From Stenotrophomonas maltophilia (GTDB lineage Bacteria; Pseudomonadota; Gammaproteobacteria; Xanthomonadales; Xanthomonadaceae): a DNA stretch of 64,000 nucleotides. Shown here piece after piece: positions 1 through 9,587 of this stretch (position 1 is its first letter; each line of letters starts with the position of its first letter). Position numbers and translations under genes: made by a program. Under the pieces are notes generated by a model that was not told the DNA's origin, did no database searches, and was given only the letters and a program-made list of their open reading frames with translations. Where the stretch lies: contig NZ_CP037858.1 of the NCBI RefSeq assembly GCF_006974125.1, positions 1,240,001 to 1,304,000 of the forward strand, written 5' to 3'.

Positions 1-947
1 CGCAGGTCCGGGTAATCCTCGGCATCGACCGGGAACAGGCCGGCGAACACGCGCGGCTGCATTTCCTGGAAACCCGGCAGCGGCTTTGGTGCCGGGTCGC
101 CGGCCAGGGTCAGGGTGTCGCCAACCGGCGCGCCGTGCACGTCCTTGATGCTGGCGGTGACCCAGCCCACTTCACCGGCACGCAGCGCCGGCAGCACTTT
201 CCGCTTCGGCGTGAACACGCCGACGTTGTCGACCTGGTGGTTGCGGCCGGTGGACATCACCTGCAGCTTGTCACCGGCCTTGATCTCGCCCTGCATCACG
301 CGCACCAGCGAGACCACGCCCAGGTAGTTGTCGAACCAGGAGTCGATGATCAGCGCCTGCAGCTTCTCGGTGTCGCGCGGCGCCGGCGGCGGAATGCGAT
401 GCACGATTGCTTCCAGCACGTCCTGCACGTTCAGGCCGGTCTTGGCGCTGACCGGCACGGCGTCGGACGCGTCGATGCCGATCACGGCCTCGATCTCGGC
501 CTTGGCACACTCGATGTCGGCGGTCGGCAGGTCGATCTTGTTGATCACCGGCACCACTTCCAGGCCCTGCTCCACCGCGGTGTAGCAGTTGGCCACCGAC
601 TGCGCTTCCACGCCCTGGGCCGCATCGACCACCAGCAGCGCGCCTTCGCAGGCGGCCAGCGAGCGGCTGACTTCATAGGAGAAGTCGACGTGGCCGGGGG
701 TGTCGATGAAGTTCAGATGGTAGGTCTGCCCGTCCTTGGCCAGGTACGGCAGCGACACCGACTGCGCCTTGATCGTGATGCCACGCTCGCGCTCGATCGG
801 GTTGGAGTCGAGCACCTGCGCTTCCATCTCGCGGGCCTGCAGGCCACCACAAAGCTGGATGATGCGGTCGGCCAGCGTGGACTTGCCGTGGTCGACATGG
901 GCGATGATGGAGAAGTTGCGGATGTTCCGCATCGAATCAGAAGACAT
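1..947 (-). CDS. lepA: Elongation factor 4 (LepA), 3' end outside window
   Basis: Ribosome-associated translational GTPase that back-translocates or remodels stalled ribosomes. The 315 visible residues carry the GTPase motifs: P-loop AHVDHGKST (about 16-24), switch I ERERGITI (52-59), DTPGH (82-86) and NKID (136-139), followed by the start of domain II. The family is about 600 residues, so roughly half the gene is visible. The start at 947 gives an N-terminus [19 protein letters not shown], as expected. It follows mucD in the same direction after 164 bp containing a strong hairpin. Identification is firm; only the left edge truncates it. Confidence 0.97.
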   Translation of the reverse strand, partial: MSSDSMRNIRNFSIIAHVDHGKSTLADRIIQLCGGLQAREMEAQVLDSNPIERERGITIKAQSVSLPYLAKDGQTYHLNFIDTPGHVDFSYEVSRSLAACEGALLVVDAAQGVEAQSVANCYTAVEQGLEVVPVINKIDLPTADIECAKAEIEAVIGIDASDAVPVSAKTGLNVQDVLEAIVHRIPPPAPRDTEKLQALIIDSWFDNYLGVVSLVRVMQGEIKAGDKLQVMSTGRNHQVDNVGVFTPKRKVLPALRAGEVGWVTASIKDVHGAPVGDTLTLAGDPAPKPLPGFQEMQPRVFAGLFPVDAEDYPDL

Positions 948-1045
948 AGGTGGCGGCGGCGCGCGGCGTCGTCAGGGTAACGGTCGATTATCGCATGCCC
1001 GGCGCCCCACCGCGAAAGCGGCCTCATCAGGCCGGGCCCGGAATG

Positions 1046-1075
1046 GCCGAAGCCCCGCCAGGGCGGGGCTTCGGC
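1046..1075. terminator. Strong hairpin between mucD and lepA
   Basis: A perfect 14-bp inverted repeat (GCCGAAGCCCCGCC and its complement) with a 2-nt loop lies downstream of mucD. Neither strand has a U-tract, so it may be an mRNA-stabilising hairpin or a weak terminator and not a classical intrinsic terminator. Confidence 0.5.
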
Positions 1076-1111
1076 GGCGGACAAGGGCCGCGGGGCGGCC
1101 CCGGGCGACCC

Positions 1112-2647
1112 TTACTGGCCGGCCTTCACCGCCACAAAGGCGCTGTTGCCGTTGCCGGTGCGCACCAGCAGCATCACCACGTCGTCCTTCTTGTAGCTGG
1201 ACAGCGCCCGGTTCAGGCCCTCCACGCTGCCGACCGCGGTGCGGCCGACCTGCAGGATCACCATGCCAGGAGACAGGCCGGCATCACGCGCCGCCTGGCC
1301 CTTGACCCCGGTGATGCGCACGCCTTCGTTGCCGTCCAGCCCGAACTGCTTGCGCTGCGGCGCGGTCAGGTCGCTCACGTCCAGTCCCAGCAGGGCATTG
1401 GCACCGGCCTGCGGTGCCGCATCGGGCCTGGCGGCAGCCGCCGCACGGGCATTGCCCTGACCGTCTTCGCTCAGCGCCGTGAGCGTGGCGCTGAGATCGC
1501 GCGGCTTGCCATCGCGGATCACCCCCAGGGTGACCCGGCTGCCCGGCGCCATCGCACCGATCAGCGGCGGCAGGTCGGACCAGCTGTTGACCGGGCTGCC
1601 GTTGACCGAACGCACCACGTCGCCGATCTGCACACCGGCCTTCTCCGCGGCACTGCCAGCGACGATCTGGTTGACCAGCGCGCCGCGGCTGTCGGGCAGG
1701 CCCAGGCCCTGCGCCTTCAGCGCATCGATCGGCTCGACCACCGCACCCAGCTGGCCACGGGTGACCTTGCCGCTCTTCTTGATCTGCTCGACCGCGCTCA
1801 TCGCCAGGTCGATCGGGATCGCGAAGCTGATGCCCATGTAGCCGCCGGAGGCGGAGAAGATCTGCGAGTTGATGCCGACCACTTCGCCACGGGTGTTCAG
1901 CAGCGGACCACCGGAATTGCCCTGGTTGATCGCCACGTCGGTCTGGATGAACGGTACGTAGCGCTGGTCGGCGCCACCGGTGCTGCGGCCCAGTGCACTG
2001 ACGATACCGGCGGTGACCGAGTGGTCGAGACCGAACGGCGAGCCGATCGCGACAACCCACTGGCCCGGCTTCAGCGTGTTGGAATCGCCGACGCGCACGG
2101 TCGGCAGGTTCTTGCCATCGATCTTCAGCAGCGCCACGTCGTACTGCTGGTCGCTGCCCACCACCTTGGCGTTGAACTCACGGCTGTCGCCCAGCTTGAC
2201 CTTCACGTCGCTGGCGTCGGCCACCACGTGGTAGTTGGTCAGCACATAGCCGTCGGGCGAGATGATGAAGCCCGACCCCATGCCACGGCCCTTGATGCTG
2301 GGGCCACCGTCCTGCCCACCCGGCCCCTGCCCCGGCATCGGGAAGTCCGGGCCGAAGAAGCGGCGGAAGAACTCCGGCATGTCGTCGTCACCGCCCATCG
2401 GGCCCCGCGAAGCCTGGCGGTTGTTGCGGACGATGGTGGTGTCGACGTTGACCACGCCCGGCCCGACCTGTTCAACAAGGTGGGTGAAATCGGGCAGGCC
2501 GGTAACCAGCGGCTGTGCCGGCGCCCGCGGCGCGGCGGCCGGGGCAGCCTGGGCCGGGGCGGCCGGAGCCGGGGCCTGCGCGCAGGCCATCAGCGGCAGG
2601 GTCAGGGCCAGCAGGCCAATGGCCTGCGTGCGGAATCGGGGAGTCAT
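1112..2647 (-). CDS. mucD: Periplasmic Do-like serine protease, MucD/DegP family
   Basis: HtrA-type protease and chaperone that degrades misfolded envelope proteins. The 511-residue product has an N-terminal signal (hydrophobic run ending LPLMACAQA, so either a lipoprotein or a type I signal), an Ala/Pro linker, a trypsin-like domain with triad His140 (TNYHVV), Asp170 (YDVALLKID) and Ser245 (GNSGGPL), and two PDZ domains (about 290-370 and 410-500). The start at 2647 follows a GGAGG ribosome-binding site; a longer upstream reading has no support and would overlap rseA. It is the third gene of the rpoE-rseA-mucD operon, so induction by sigma-E is expected. Confidence 0.95.
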   Translation of the reverse strand: MTPRFRTQAIGLLALTLPLMACAQAPAPAAPAQAAPAAAPRAPAQPLVTGLPDFTHLVEQVGPGVVNVDTTIVRNNRQASRGPMGGDDDMPEFFRRFFGPDFPMPGQGPGGQDGGPSIKGRGMGSGFIISPDGYVLTNYHVVADASDVKVKLGDSREFNAKVVGSDQQYDVALLKIDGKNLPTVRVGDSNTLKPGQWVVAIGSPFGLDHSVTAGIVSALGRSTGGADQRYVPFIQTDVAINQGNSGGPLLNTRGEVVGINSQIFSASGGYMGISFAIPIDLAMSAVEQIKKSGKVTRGQLGAVVEPIDALKAQGLGLPDSRGALVNQIVAGSAAEKAGVQIGDVVRSVNGSPVNSWSDLPPLIGAMAPGSRVTLGVIRDGKPRDLSATLTALSEDGQGNARAAAAARPDAAPQAGANALLGLDVSDLTAPQRKQFGLDGNEGVRITGVKGQAARDAGLSPGMVILQVGRTAVGSVEGLNRALSSYKKDDVVMLLVRTGNGNSAFVAVKAGQ

Positions 2648-2721
2648 CGGACGGCAACCTCCGGATCGGATGGAAAGAGGAATACGGACCCCGCCGACGG
2701 CGGGGCGTGAAAGCACCCGGC

Positions 2722-3603
2722 TCAGTCGCGCGGGCGCGGCGGCACCGGCAGGTCGTCCTGCAGGCGCGGCTCGAACGGGTAGAACGCGGCGCCACCGGTA
2801 TGGGCCGGGAAGCTGGCATTGAGCGCGCCGCCGGCGGCAGGCGCCAGGCTGGAACGCGGCCACGGCCGGGCCTGCAGCCCACCGACCTCACCAAACGGCA
2901 TGTTGCGGCCGGCATTGGCCGGTACGGTCGGGGTCAGCGGCGCCTGCGCAGCAGCCACTGCGCGTTGCGACAGGTCCTCACGCTGGGCGGCACGCGCGGC
3001 CTGCTGGCTGCGGGTGGCACTGGCGCGGCGGGTATCCTGGCGGCGACTGGCAGCGGCCATCGCCAGGGCGGGAGCCGCCGCCACGGCCATCGCGGCAGTG
3101 TCTGCAGAGGCCTCGGTCACCGGGGCAGGGTCGGTCGGCACGGTCGGCAGCTCTGCCTGGCTGGCGATCACCTGTGGTGCCAACGGCTCGCCCGGGGTGG
3201 CCTCCTTCAGCTTCTCACCGCCCATGAACAGTGCCACCGCCGCCACCGAAGCGGCCAGTGCGGCACCACCGCCCCAGGCCCGCCAGCCACTGCGACGCAC
3301 CTGACGGCGCGGCTCGGCCTGCGGCGCAGGCTCGGCGGCGATGGCGGCAGCCACGGCGGCACTGAACCCGGCCGGCGCCAGCGCCGACGCCTGCCCGCGC
3401 ATCACATCGCCCAGCAGCTGCCAGCGCTCCTGGCAGCCGGCCAGTTCGGGGTCATGCTCCATCCGGCGCAGCAGGAAGCGCGCTTCATCGGCACCCAGCT
3501 CGCCATCGACCAGGGCCGACAGCTGCTCCCGATGGCGCTGGTCCAGGCGCTGCCCGGCGGGCGATTGATGGTTCTGCGATTCGTTGAACGGATTACTGGT
3601 CAT
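2722..3603 (-). CDS. rseA: Sigma-E anti-sigma factor RseA-like
   Basis: Inner-membrane anti-sigma factor holding RpoE inactive until envelope stress triggers its proteolysis. The 293 residues show a cytoplasmic N-terminal RseA domain (about 22-85, with LSALVDGELGADEARFLLRR), one membrane segment (about 107-128) and a low-complexity Ala/Pro/Thr-rich periplasmic part of about 165 residues. The start overlaps the rpoE stop in an ATGA arrangement, implying translational coupling. The periplasmic region is poorly conserved, so the call rests on the N-terminal domain, topology and operon position. Confidence 0.9.
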   Translation of the reverse strand: MTSNPFNESQNHQSPAGQRLDQRHREQLSALVDGELGADEARFLLRRMEHDPELAGCQERWQLLGDVMRGQASALAPAGFSAAVAAAIAAEPAPQAEPRRQVRRSGWRAWGGGAALAASVAAVALFMGGEKLKEATPGEPLAPQVIASQAELPTVPTDPAPVTEASADTAAMAVAAAPALAMAAASRRQDTRRASATRSQQAARAAQREDLSQRAVAAAQAPLTPTVPANAGRNMPFGEVGGLQARPWPRSSLAPAAGGALNASFPAHTGGAAFYPFEPRLQDDLPVPPRPRD

Positions 3604-4220
3604 ACGCGGCTCTTCTCACGGGTGGCGCTGCCGATGTCCAACAGCGGCCGGAGTTCGGTGTCGATCGCCTCGCGCGCCCGGAAGATCCGTGAACGCACGG
3701 TGCCGATCGGGCACCCCATTTTCTGCGCGATTTCCTCGTAGCTCAGGCCTTCCACCTCGCGCAGGGTGATCGCCGACCGGAGCTCTTCCGGCAGCGCGTT
3801 GACGGCCTTCATCACCGTCTGTTCCAGCTCCTGGCGCATCAACTCGCGTTCGGGCGTGTCGGTGTCGCGCAGGCGCGTACCACTGTCGAACTGTTCGGCA
3901 TCGCCGATGTCGATGTCATCGGTCGGTGGCCGTCGATTGTGTGAAGCCAGGTAGTTTTTGGCGGTATTCACGGCGATTCGATGCAACCAGGTTGAGAACT
4001 GGGCATCGCCACGGAAACTTCCGATCGCGCGATAGGCACGGATGAAAGTGTCCTGGGCGACGTCCTGACATTCGCTCCAGTCGGCGATGTAGCGACCGAC
4101 AAGGGCCACCACGCGATGCTGGTACTTGCGCACCAGGACATCGAACGCGGCGCTCTCGCCGTGCTGCACGCGCCGGACCAGTTCCAGATCCAGCTCCTGT
4201 GGTGTATCAACCTCGGCCAT
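3600..4220 (-). CDS. rpoE: RNA polymerase sigma factor RpoE (ECF, sigma-E)
   Basis: Extracytoplasmic-stress sigma factor of 206 residues. Region 2 spans about 25-95 (FDVLVRKYQHRVVALVGRYI, DVAQDTFIRAYRAIGSFRGD, FSTWLHRIAVNTAKNYL). Region 4 spans about 140-190 (LPEELRSAITLREVEGLSYEE, GCPIGTVRSRIFRARE). The start at 4220 (MAEVDTPQELD) matches the family; an upstream in-frame extension covers the promoter and is rejected. Operon with rseA (4-bp overlap) and mucD. A sigma-E-type promoter upstream suggests autoregulation. Confidence 0.97.
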   Translation of the reverse strand: MAEVDTPQELDLELVRRVQHGESAAFDVLVRKYQHRVVALVGRYIADWSECQDVAQDTFIRAYRAIGSFRGDAQFSTWLHRIAVNTAKNYLASHNRRPPTDDIDIGDAEQFDSGTRLRDTDTPERELMRQELEQTVMKAVNALPEELRSAITLREVEGLSYEEIAQKMGCPIGTVRSRIFRAREAIDTELRPLLDIGSATREKSRV

Positions 4221-4260
4221 GAGGGGCCGCACTCCTGTCAGCCCAACCGACGTCGGGCAA

Positions 4261-4287
4261 TGAGACTGCCAATCCCGGGAAAAGTTC
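4261..4287 (-). promoter_or_regulatory. Candidate sigma-E promoter of rpoE
   Basis: On the minus strand, GAACTT (4282-4287) is separated by exactly 16 nt from TCTCA (4261-4265), about 40 bp upstream of the rpoE start. This matches the known sigma-E consensus (GAACTT, 16-17 nt, TCTGA-like), including spacing, and predicts autoregulation. Read directly from sequence; function is inferred. Confidence 0.75.
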
Positions 4288-4455
4288 AGTCGCCGATCAC
4301 CCGGCGCCGCACCAGCTTTTAACCACCGTTCCGTTAGCGTCCCGGTCCACGGCCATGGATCCGGGGTCGCCACTCCCCTGCTATTGGGATTTGACGCGGG
4401 GGAAACAACCTCTGGATCATAGCCGCTTCTCCATACACAACCGGATGGAACGTCC

Positions 4456-6519
4456 ATGCTCTCAGGCTTCGATGGTCTCCGCTTCAGCCACTGGCACCCC
4501 GAGATCCGCGACGACGGCGTGGTGGTCCTCTCCCTGGATCGTCAGGACAGCAGCGTCAACGCGATGTCGCAGGACGTGCTGCTGGAACTGGGGGACCTGC
4601 TGGAACGCATCGCGCTGGACCCGCCCAAGGGCGTGGTGATCCAGTCGTTGAAGAAGGCGGGGTTCATTGCCGGCGCGGACCTGAAGGAGTTCCAGGAGTT
4701 CGACCGTCGCGGCACCGTCAACGATGCCATCCGCCGCGGCCAGTCGACCTACCAGAAGCTGGCCGAGCTGCCCTGCCCCACCGTGGCGGCCATCCACGGG
4801 CACTGCCTGGGCGGCGGCACCGAGCTGGCACTGGCCTGCCGCTACCGCGTGGCCTCCAATGACAGCAGCACCCGCATCGGCCTGCCTGAAACCCAGCTGG
4901 GCATTTTCCCCGGTTGGGGCGGCAGCGCGCGCCTGCCGCAGCTGGTGGGCGCCCCGGCGGCGATGGACATGATGCTGACCGGCCGCACCCTGTCGGCGTC
5001 GGCCGCGCGTGGGATCGGCCTGGTCGACAAGGTAGTGGCACCGGCGGTGGTGCTCGATACCGCCGTGGCGCTGGCCCTGTCCGGCACCACCCGCCCGTTC
5101 AAGCAGCGCGCCACGGCCTGGGCCACCAACACCTGGCTGGCCCGCACCCTGCTGGCGCCGCAGATGGTCAAGCAGGTGGCGCGCAAGGCAAAGAAGGACC
5201 AGTACCCGGCGCCGTACGCACTGATCAGCACCTGGCAGCGCAGCGGCGGCAAGCCGATCCAGGCACGCCTGGATGCCGAACGGCGTGCGGTGGTGAAGCT
5301 GGCCAGCACGCCGACCGCACGCAACCTGATCCGCATCTTCTTCCTCACCGAGCGCCTGAAGGGCCTCGGCGGTGGTGATTCGGGCATCCGCCACGTGCAC
5401 GTGGTCGGCGCCGGCGTGATGGGCGGCGACATCGCCGCGTGGGCCGCCTACAAGGGCTTCGACGTAACCCTGCAGGACCGCGAGCAGCGCTTCATCGACC
5501 CCGCCATGGAACGCGCGCAGGCGCTGTTCGCCAAGAAGGTGCGCGACGAGAGCAAGCGCCCAGCGGTGGCCGCACGCCTGCGTGCCGACCTGGAAGGCAA
5601 CGGCGTGGCCGAGGCCGACCTGGTGATCGAAGCGATCATCGAAGACCCGGAGGCCAAGCGTGCGCTGTACCAGACGCTGGAACCGAAGATGAAGCACGAC
5701 GCGCTGCTGACCACCAACACCTCGTCGATTCCGCTGGTGGAACTGCGCGACCACATCCAGCGCCCGGCGCAGTTCGCCGGCCTGCACTACTTCAACCCGG
5801 TGGCGCAGATGCCGTTGGTGGAGATCATCCATCACGACGGCATGGCGGCGGAGACCGAGCGCCGCCTGGCCGCGTTCTGCAAGGCGCTGGGCAAGTTCCC
5901 GGTGCCGGTGGCAGGCAGCCCGGGCTTCCTGGTCAACCGCGTGCTGTTCCCGTACATGCTGGAAGCGGCCACCGCGTATGCCGAAGGCATTCCGGGCCCG
6001 GTGATCGACAAGGCGGCGGTGAAGTTCGGCATGCCGATGGGCCCGATCGAACTGATCGACACCGTGGGCCTGGACGTGGCCGCCGGCGTCGGCCGCGAGC
6101 TGGCGCCGTTCCTGGGCCTGCAGATTCCCGCCGCACTGCAGACGGTGGAACCGGACAAGCGCGGCAAGAAGGATGGCCAGGGCATCTACACCTGGGAAAA
6201 CGGTAAGCCGAAGAAGCCGGACGTGGCCAGCGATTACCAGGCCCCGACCGATCTTGAGGACCGCCTGATCCTGCCGCTGTTGAACGAAGCGGTGGCGTGC
6301 CTGCATGAAGGCGTGGTGGCCGATGCGGACCTGCTGGATGCGGGCGTGATCTTCGGCACCGGGTTCGCCCCGTTCCGCGGTGGCCCGATCCAGCACATCC
6401 GTGCGGTGGGTGCCGATGCGATCGTCGAGCGGTTGAAGGCGCTGCAGCAGCGCCACGGCGACCGCTTCGCCCCGCGCGCGGGCTGGGACAATCCCGCCCT
6501 GCGCGAACCGGTGGTTTGA
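4456..6519 (+). CDS. fadJ: Fatty-acid oxidation multifunctional enzyme (enoyl-CoA hydratase / 3-hydroxyacyl-CoA dehydrogenase)
   Basis: Beta-oxidation alpha-subunit-type enzyme of 687 residues that hydrates enoyl-CoA and oxidises the 3-hydroxyacyl-CoA with NAD+. The N-terminal crotonase domain has the oxyanion-hole region IAGADLKEF and catalytic-type Glu123 (GGGTELALAC) and Glu145 (LPETQLGIFPG). The C-terminal dehydrogenase has the NAD-binding GAGVMGG (about 318) and the 3HCDH signature LHYFNPVAQMPLVEII (about 443). No thiolase gene is adjacent, so FadB and FadJ cannot be told apart by context. Divergent from rpoE across about 235 bp. Confidence 0.92.
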   Translation: MLSGFDGLRFSHWHPEIRDDGVVVLSLDRQDSSVNAMSQDVLLELGDLLERIALDPPKGVVIQSLKKAGFIAGADLKEFQEFDRRGTVNDAIRRGQSTYQKLAELPCPTVAAIHGHCLGGGTELALACRYRVASNDSSTRIGLPETQLGIFPGWGGSARLPQLVGAPAAMDMMLTGRTLSASAARGIGLVDKVVAPAVVLDTAVALALSGTTRPFKQRATAWATNTWLARTLLAPQMVKQVARKAKKDQYPAPYALISTWQRSGGKPIQARLDAERRAVVKLASTPTARNLIRIFFLTERLKGLGGGDSGIRHVHVVGAGVMGGDIAAWAAYKGFDVTLQDREQRFIDPAMERAQALFAKKVRDESKRPAVAARLRADLEGNGVAEADLVIEAIIEDPEAKRALYQTLEPKMKHDALLTTNTSSIPLVELRDHIQRPAQFAGLHYFNPVAQMPLVEIIHHDGMAAETERRLAAFCKALGKFPVPVAGSPGFLVNRVLFPYMLEAATAYAEGIPGPVIDKAAVKFGMPMGPIELIDTVGLDVAAGVGRELAPFLGLQIPAALQTVEPDKRGKKDGQGIYTWENGKPKKPDVASDYQAPTDLEDRLILPLLNEAVACLHEGVVADADLLDAGVIFGTGFAPFRGGPIQHIRAVGADAIVERLKALQQRHGDRFAPRAGWDNPALREPVV

Positions 6520-6527
6520 GTCTATCG

Positions 6528-6740
6528 GCCGGGCCTGCGGCCCGGCACCCGCAGAGGCAACGTCAAGTTCCACAGCAGAAGCCAGAGCCAAAGCGGCTCT
6601 GGCTTTTCTGTTTGTTGGGCGGGGAGGTGCGGGCAGGCAGGACACGCCGTAAACCCATCCATGGGGGCTCGATGGCGCCATCCATGGCGCCAACGGTCCT
6701 GCCTGCCCACACCGCCCCACCCCTGACAGTTTCCCGGTGA
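6528..6740 (+). repeat. Composite structured repeat module, copy A
   Basis: Starts 8 bp after the fadJ-like stop. Head hairpin GCCGGGCC-TGC-GGCCCGGC (6528-6546), then ACCCGCAGAGGC, a linker of about 70 nt, then a long dyad at 6617-6723. The outer arms of about 27 nt pair at 24 or so positions; inside are two hairpins (CCCATCCATGGG and TGGCGCCA-TCCA-TGGCGCCA). The tail is CTGACAGTTTCC. Copies B to E share this design with different outer-stem sequences. No coding capacity is credible. Confidence 0.85.
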
Positions 6741-6763
6741 CGGTGGGTGAACTGCGATGGCTG

Positions 6764-6827
6764 GTAGGTGTCGACCTTGGTCGGCACGGATCATTACGAA
6801 CTGGTGGGTGTCGACCTTGGTCGATAC
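6764..6827 (+). repeat. Two SMAG-like palindromes in tandem
   Basis: GTAG-headed palindrome containing GTGTCGACCTTGGTCGGCAC (6764-6787) and a GTGG-headed relative (6804-6827), lying between module copies A and B. Both share the core TCGACCTTGGTCGA and differ in the outer bases. Confidence 0.8.
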
Positions 6828-6902
6828 CAGGAGCGAAGCGACCGGCGTTTGATTCTGACTTTGTTTTTCTTTTTTCTTCTCCGTGGCTGGACGCACACGA
6901 AA

Positions 6903-7012
6903 ACTGTCAGAGGTCGGGCGGGTGGGTTGCGCAGGACCGTTGGCGCCATGGATGGCGCCATCGAGCCCCCATGGATGGGTTTACGGCGTGTCCTGCGCAA
7001 CCCACCCGCCCG
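6903..7012 (-). repeat. Composite structured repeat module, copy B (inverted, head missing)
   Basis: Minus-strand copy of the branched dyad. The outer arms (6916-6937 and 6991-7012) form a perfect 22-bp stem differing from copy A, while the inner roughly 60 nt are nearly identical to copy A. The tail CTGACAGTTTTC lies at 6903-6915. The ACCCGCAGAGG head is not found beyond 7012. It faces copy A head-to-head, making a composite of about 480 bp between the fadJ-like gene and the pirin gene. Confidence 0.85.
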
Positions 7013-7169
7013 GCCAAGCGCGGCTTGTGCTTGTGCCTTCAGCGACCAAGCAACCAGCCACGAGGGGCTGCGCCGTTGGCTGGAACAACCTGTTACCCAT
7101 ACGGGGCATGTGTCCGTCACAGCTGCATGCGATGCTGGCCACCTGATCCCTGCCAGCGAGAACGCCCGC

Positions 7170-8033
<864 letters not shown>

Positions 8034-8111
8034 ACATCGCGTGTTGCACACATCCGAAGGTGTATCCCTGCACCCGGCGTTGACGCTACAGTCACCCGCT
8101 GATCACTGAAA

Positions 8112-8127
8112 TGTGACATAAATCACA
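8112..8127. promoter_or_regulatory. CRP/Clp-type binding site upstream of aqpZ
   Basis: TGTGA-CATAAA-TCACA is a perfect match to the symmetric CRP half-sites with a 6-nt spacer. It ends only 26 bp before the aqpZ ATG (8154), so it should overlap the core promoter or leader. Repression, or activation from an unusual position, is possible. The CRP-like Clp protein is the expected regulator in Xanthomonadaceae. Confidence 0.7.
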
Positions 8128-8153
8128 CTTTCGCCGTCAAAGGAGTGCAACAC

Positions 8154-8873
8154 ATGAGCATGGGTAAACGCTTGTCCGCCGAGTTCCTCGGCACGTTCTG
8201 GCTGGTTCTGGGTGGCTGTGGCAGTGCGGTGCTGGCCGCCAAGTTCGGTGGCGACGGCAATCCGCTGGGTATCGGTTTCCTCGGCGTGGCGCTGGCCTTC
8301 GGCCTGACCGTGGTGACCGGCGCCTATGCGTTCGGCCATATCTCGGGCGCGCACTTCAATCCGGCGGTCAGTGTCGGCCTGTGGGCTGGCGGTCGTTTCC
8401 CGACCAAGGACCTGATCCCCTACATCATCGCCCAGGTGGCTGGCGGCCTGGTGGCCGGCTTCATCCTGCTGCAGATCGCTTCCGGGGCCAGCGGCTTCGC
8501 CATCGACGGCAGCCAGGCCGGTGCGTTCGCCAGCAATGGTTATGGCGCGCTGTCGCCCGGCGGTTACAGCGTGGCGGCGGCCTTCCTGTGCGAAGTGGTG
8601 CTGACCGCAGTGTTCCTGATCGTGATCATGGGTTCCACACATGGCAAGGCACCGGCTGGCTTTGCGCCGCTGGCGATCGGCCTCTCGCTGACCCTGATCC
8701 ACCTGATCAGCATCCCGGTCACCAACACCTCGGTGAACCCGGCCCGCTCCACCGCCGTGGCCTTCTTCGCCGGCAGCGGTGCGGTCAGCCAGCTGTGGCT
8801 GTTCTGGGTCGCCCCGCTGCTGGGCGGCGCGATCGGCGGCATCATCTACAAGTGGATCGGCAACGACCGCTGA
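8154..8873 (+). CDS. aqpZ: Aquaporin Z
   Basis: Inner-membrane water channel of 239 residues (MIP family), the usual AqpZ length, with six predicted membrane segments. The two pore NPA motifs are [11 protein letters not shown] (NPA at 69-71) and [10 protein letters not shown] (about 195-197). The arginine after the second NPA is the selectivity-filter residue typical of water-selective channels. The ATG at 8154 follows AAAGGAG by 8 nt. Preceded by a CRP-type site and followed by a 13-bp hairpin, so probably monocistronic. Confidence 0.95.
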   Translation: MSMGKRLSAEFLGTFWLVLGGCGSAVLAAKFGGDGNPLGIGFLGVALAFGLTVVTGAYAFGHISGAHFNPAVSVGLWAGGRFPTKDLIPYIIAQVAGGLVAGFILLQIASGASGFAIDGSQAGAFASNGYGALSPGGYSVAAAFLCEVVLTAVFLIVIMGSTHGKAPAGFAPLAIGLSLTLIHLISIPVTNTSVNPARSTAVAFFAGSGAVSQLWLFWVAPLLGGAIGGIIYKWIGNDR

Positions 8874-8885
8874 GGCCTGTGCGGA

Positions 8886-8914
8886 CCATTGCGGCCGACC
8901 TTCGGCCGCAATGG
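8886..8914. terminator. Hairpin after aqpZ
   Basis: Perfect 13-bp stem CCATTGCGGCCGA / TCGGCCGCAATGG with a 3-nt loop, 12 bp after the aqpZ stop. The following bases (TTACGC) are only weakly U-rich, so termination is likely but not textbook. Confidence 0.6.
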
Positions 8915-9070
8915 TTACGCTTGCAACCGCAATTTGTGCGATCGCTCACGTTCCGTTAAGGTTGAGTTGACCGTCCGTGCACATGCCGGCCGGGGGTGGC
9001 ATCCGGGGATGGGATGCCAAGGCTGCCGGTCCATCCGGCGGAGCCAACGACACACCACCTTGGGGGATGC

Positions 9071-9529
9071 ATGAAGTTCGCGCCTGTAGTGTTGTCGAGC
9101 CTGCTGTTCGCTGTGGCCCAGGCCGCCGCGCAGGCTCCCACCGAATGTCCTTCATTGCCGGCCAGCAGCGGCCTGCAGTGGCAACAGCAGGCACAGGCCG
9201 ATTTCCTGGTCTGCCGCGCCAGCACCGGCGATGGCCGCGAGGTACTGAGCCTGATGCTCAGTGCGCGCGATCCCAACCTTCCATTGAACCGCTCGCTGCG
9301 CCAGGAAAAAGGCAGCTTCGGCGGTGAATCGCTGTACTGGTACCAGCCCGATCTGGGAGGCCAGCAGCCGCCCGGCTATGCCGAGCGCCGCATCAGTGTG
9401 GTCAAGCTCGACAAAGGGCGTTACGCGCAGATTTCGCTGTATCCGGACAGCGCGCAGGAACTGGGCTCGCTGCAGCAGCTGGCGCAGGGCATGAGCCTGA
9501 CCCCGTCGGCCGTGGCTGCCGGGAACTGA
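9071..9529 (+). CDS. Small secreted protein of unknown function
   Basis: 152 residues with a clear Sec signal peptide (MKFAPVVLSSLLFAVAQAAAQA, cleavage near 21-22). The mature part of about 130 residues has two cysteines (CPSLP and LVCRAS) that could form a disulfide. It shows no catalytic motif I recognise. The ATG at 9071 follows GGGGGA; an upstream extension lacks a plausible ribosome-binding site. Probably periplasmic or exported. Confidence 0.75.
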   Translation: MKFAPVVLSSLLFAVAQAAAQAPTECPSLPASSGLQWQQQAQADFLVCRASTGDGREVLSLMLSARDPNLPLNRSLRQEKGSFGGESLYWYQPDLGGQQPPGYAERRISVVKLDKGRYAQISLYPDSAQELGSLQQLAQGMSLTPSAVAAGN

Positions 9530-9587
9530 CGATGGCGGGGATGACTGCCTGGCAGCATCCCCGCAGCATCCGGCACGCGGGACGTCC

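Noticed and set aside
6516..6740. Small proteins with the sequence KPIHGGSMAPSMAPTV
   Set aside because: They are translations of the structured repeat module and recur in different frames of other copies.
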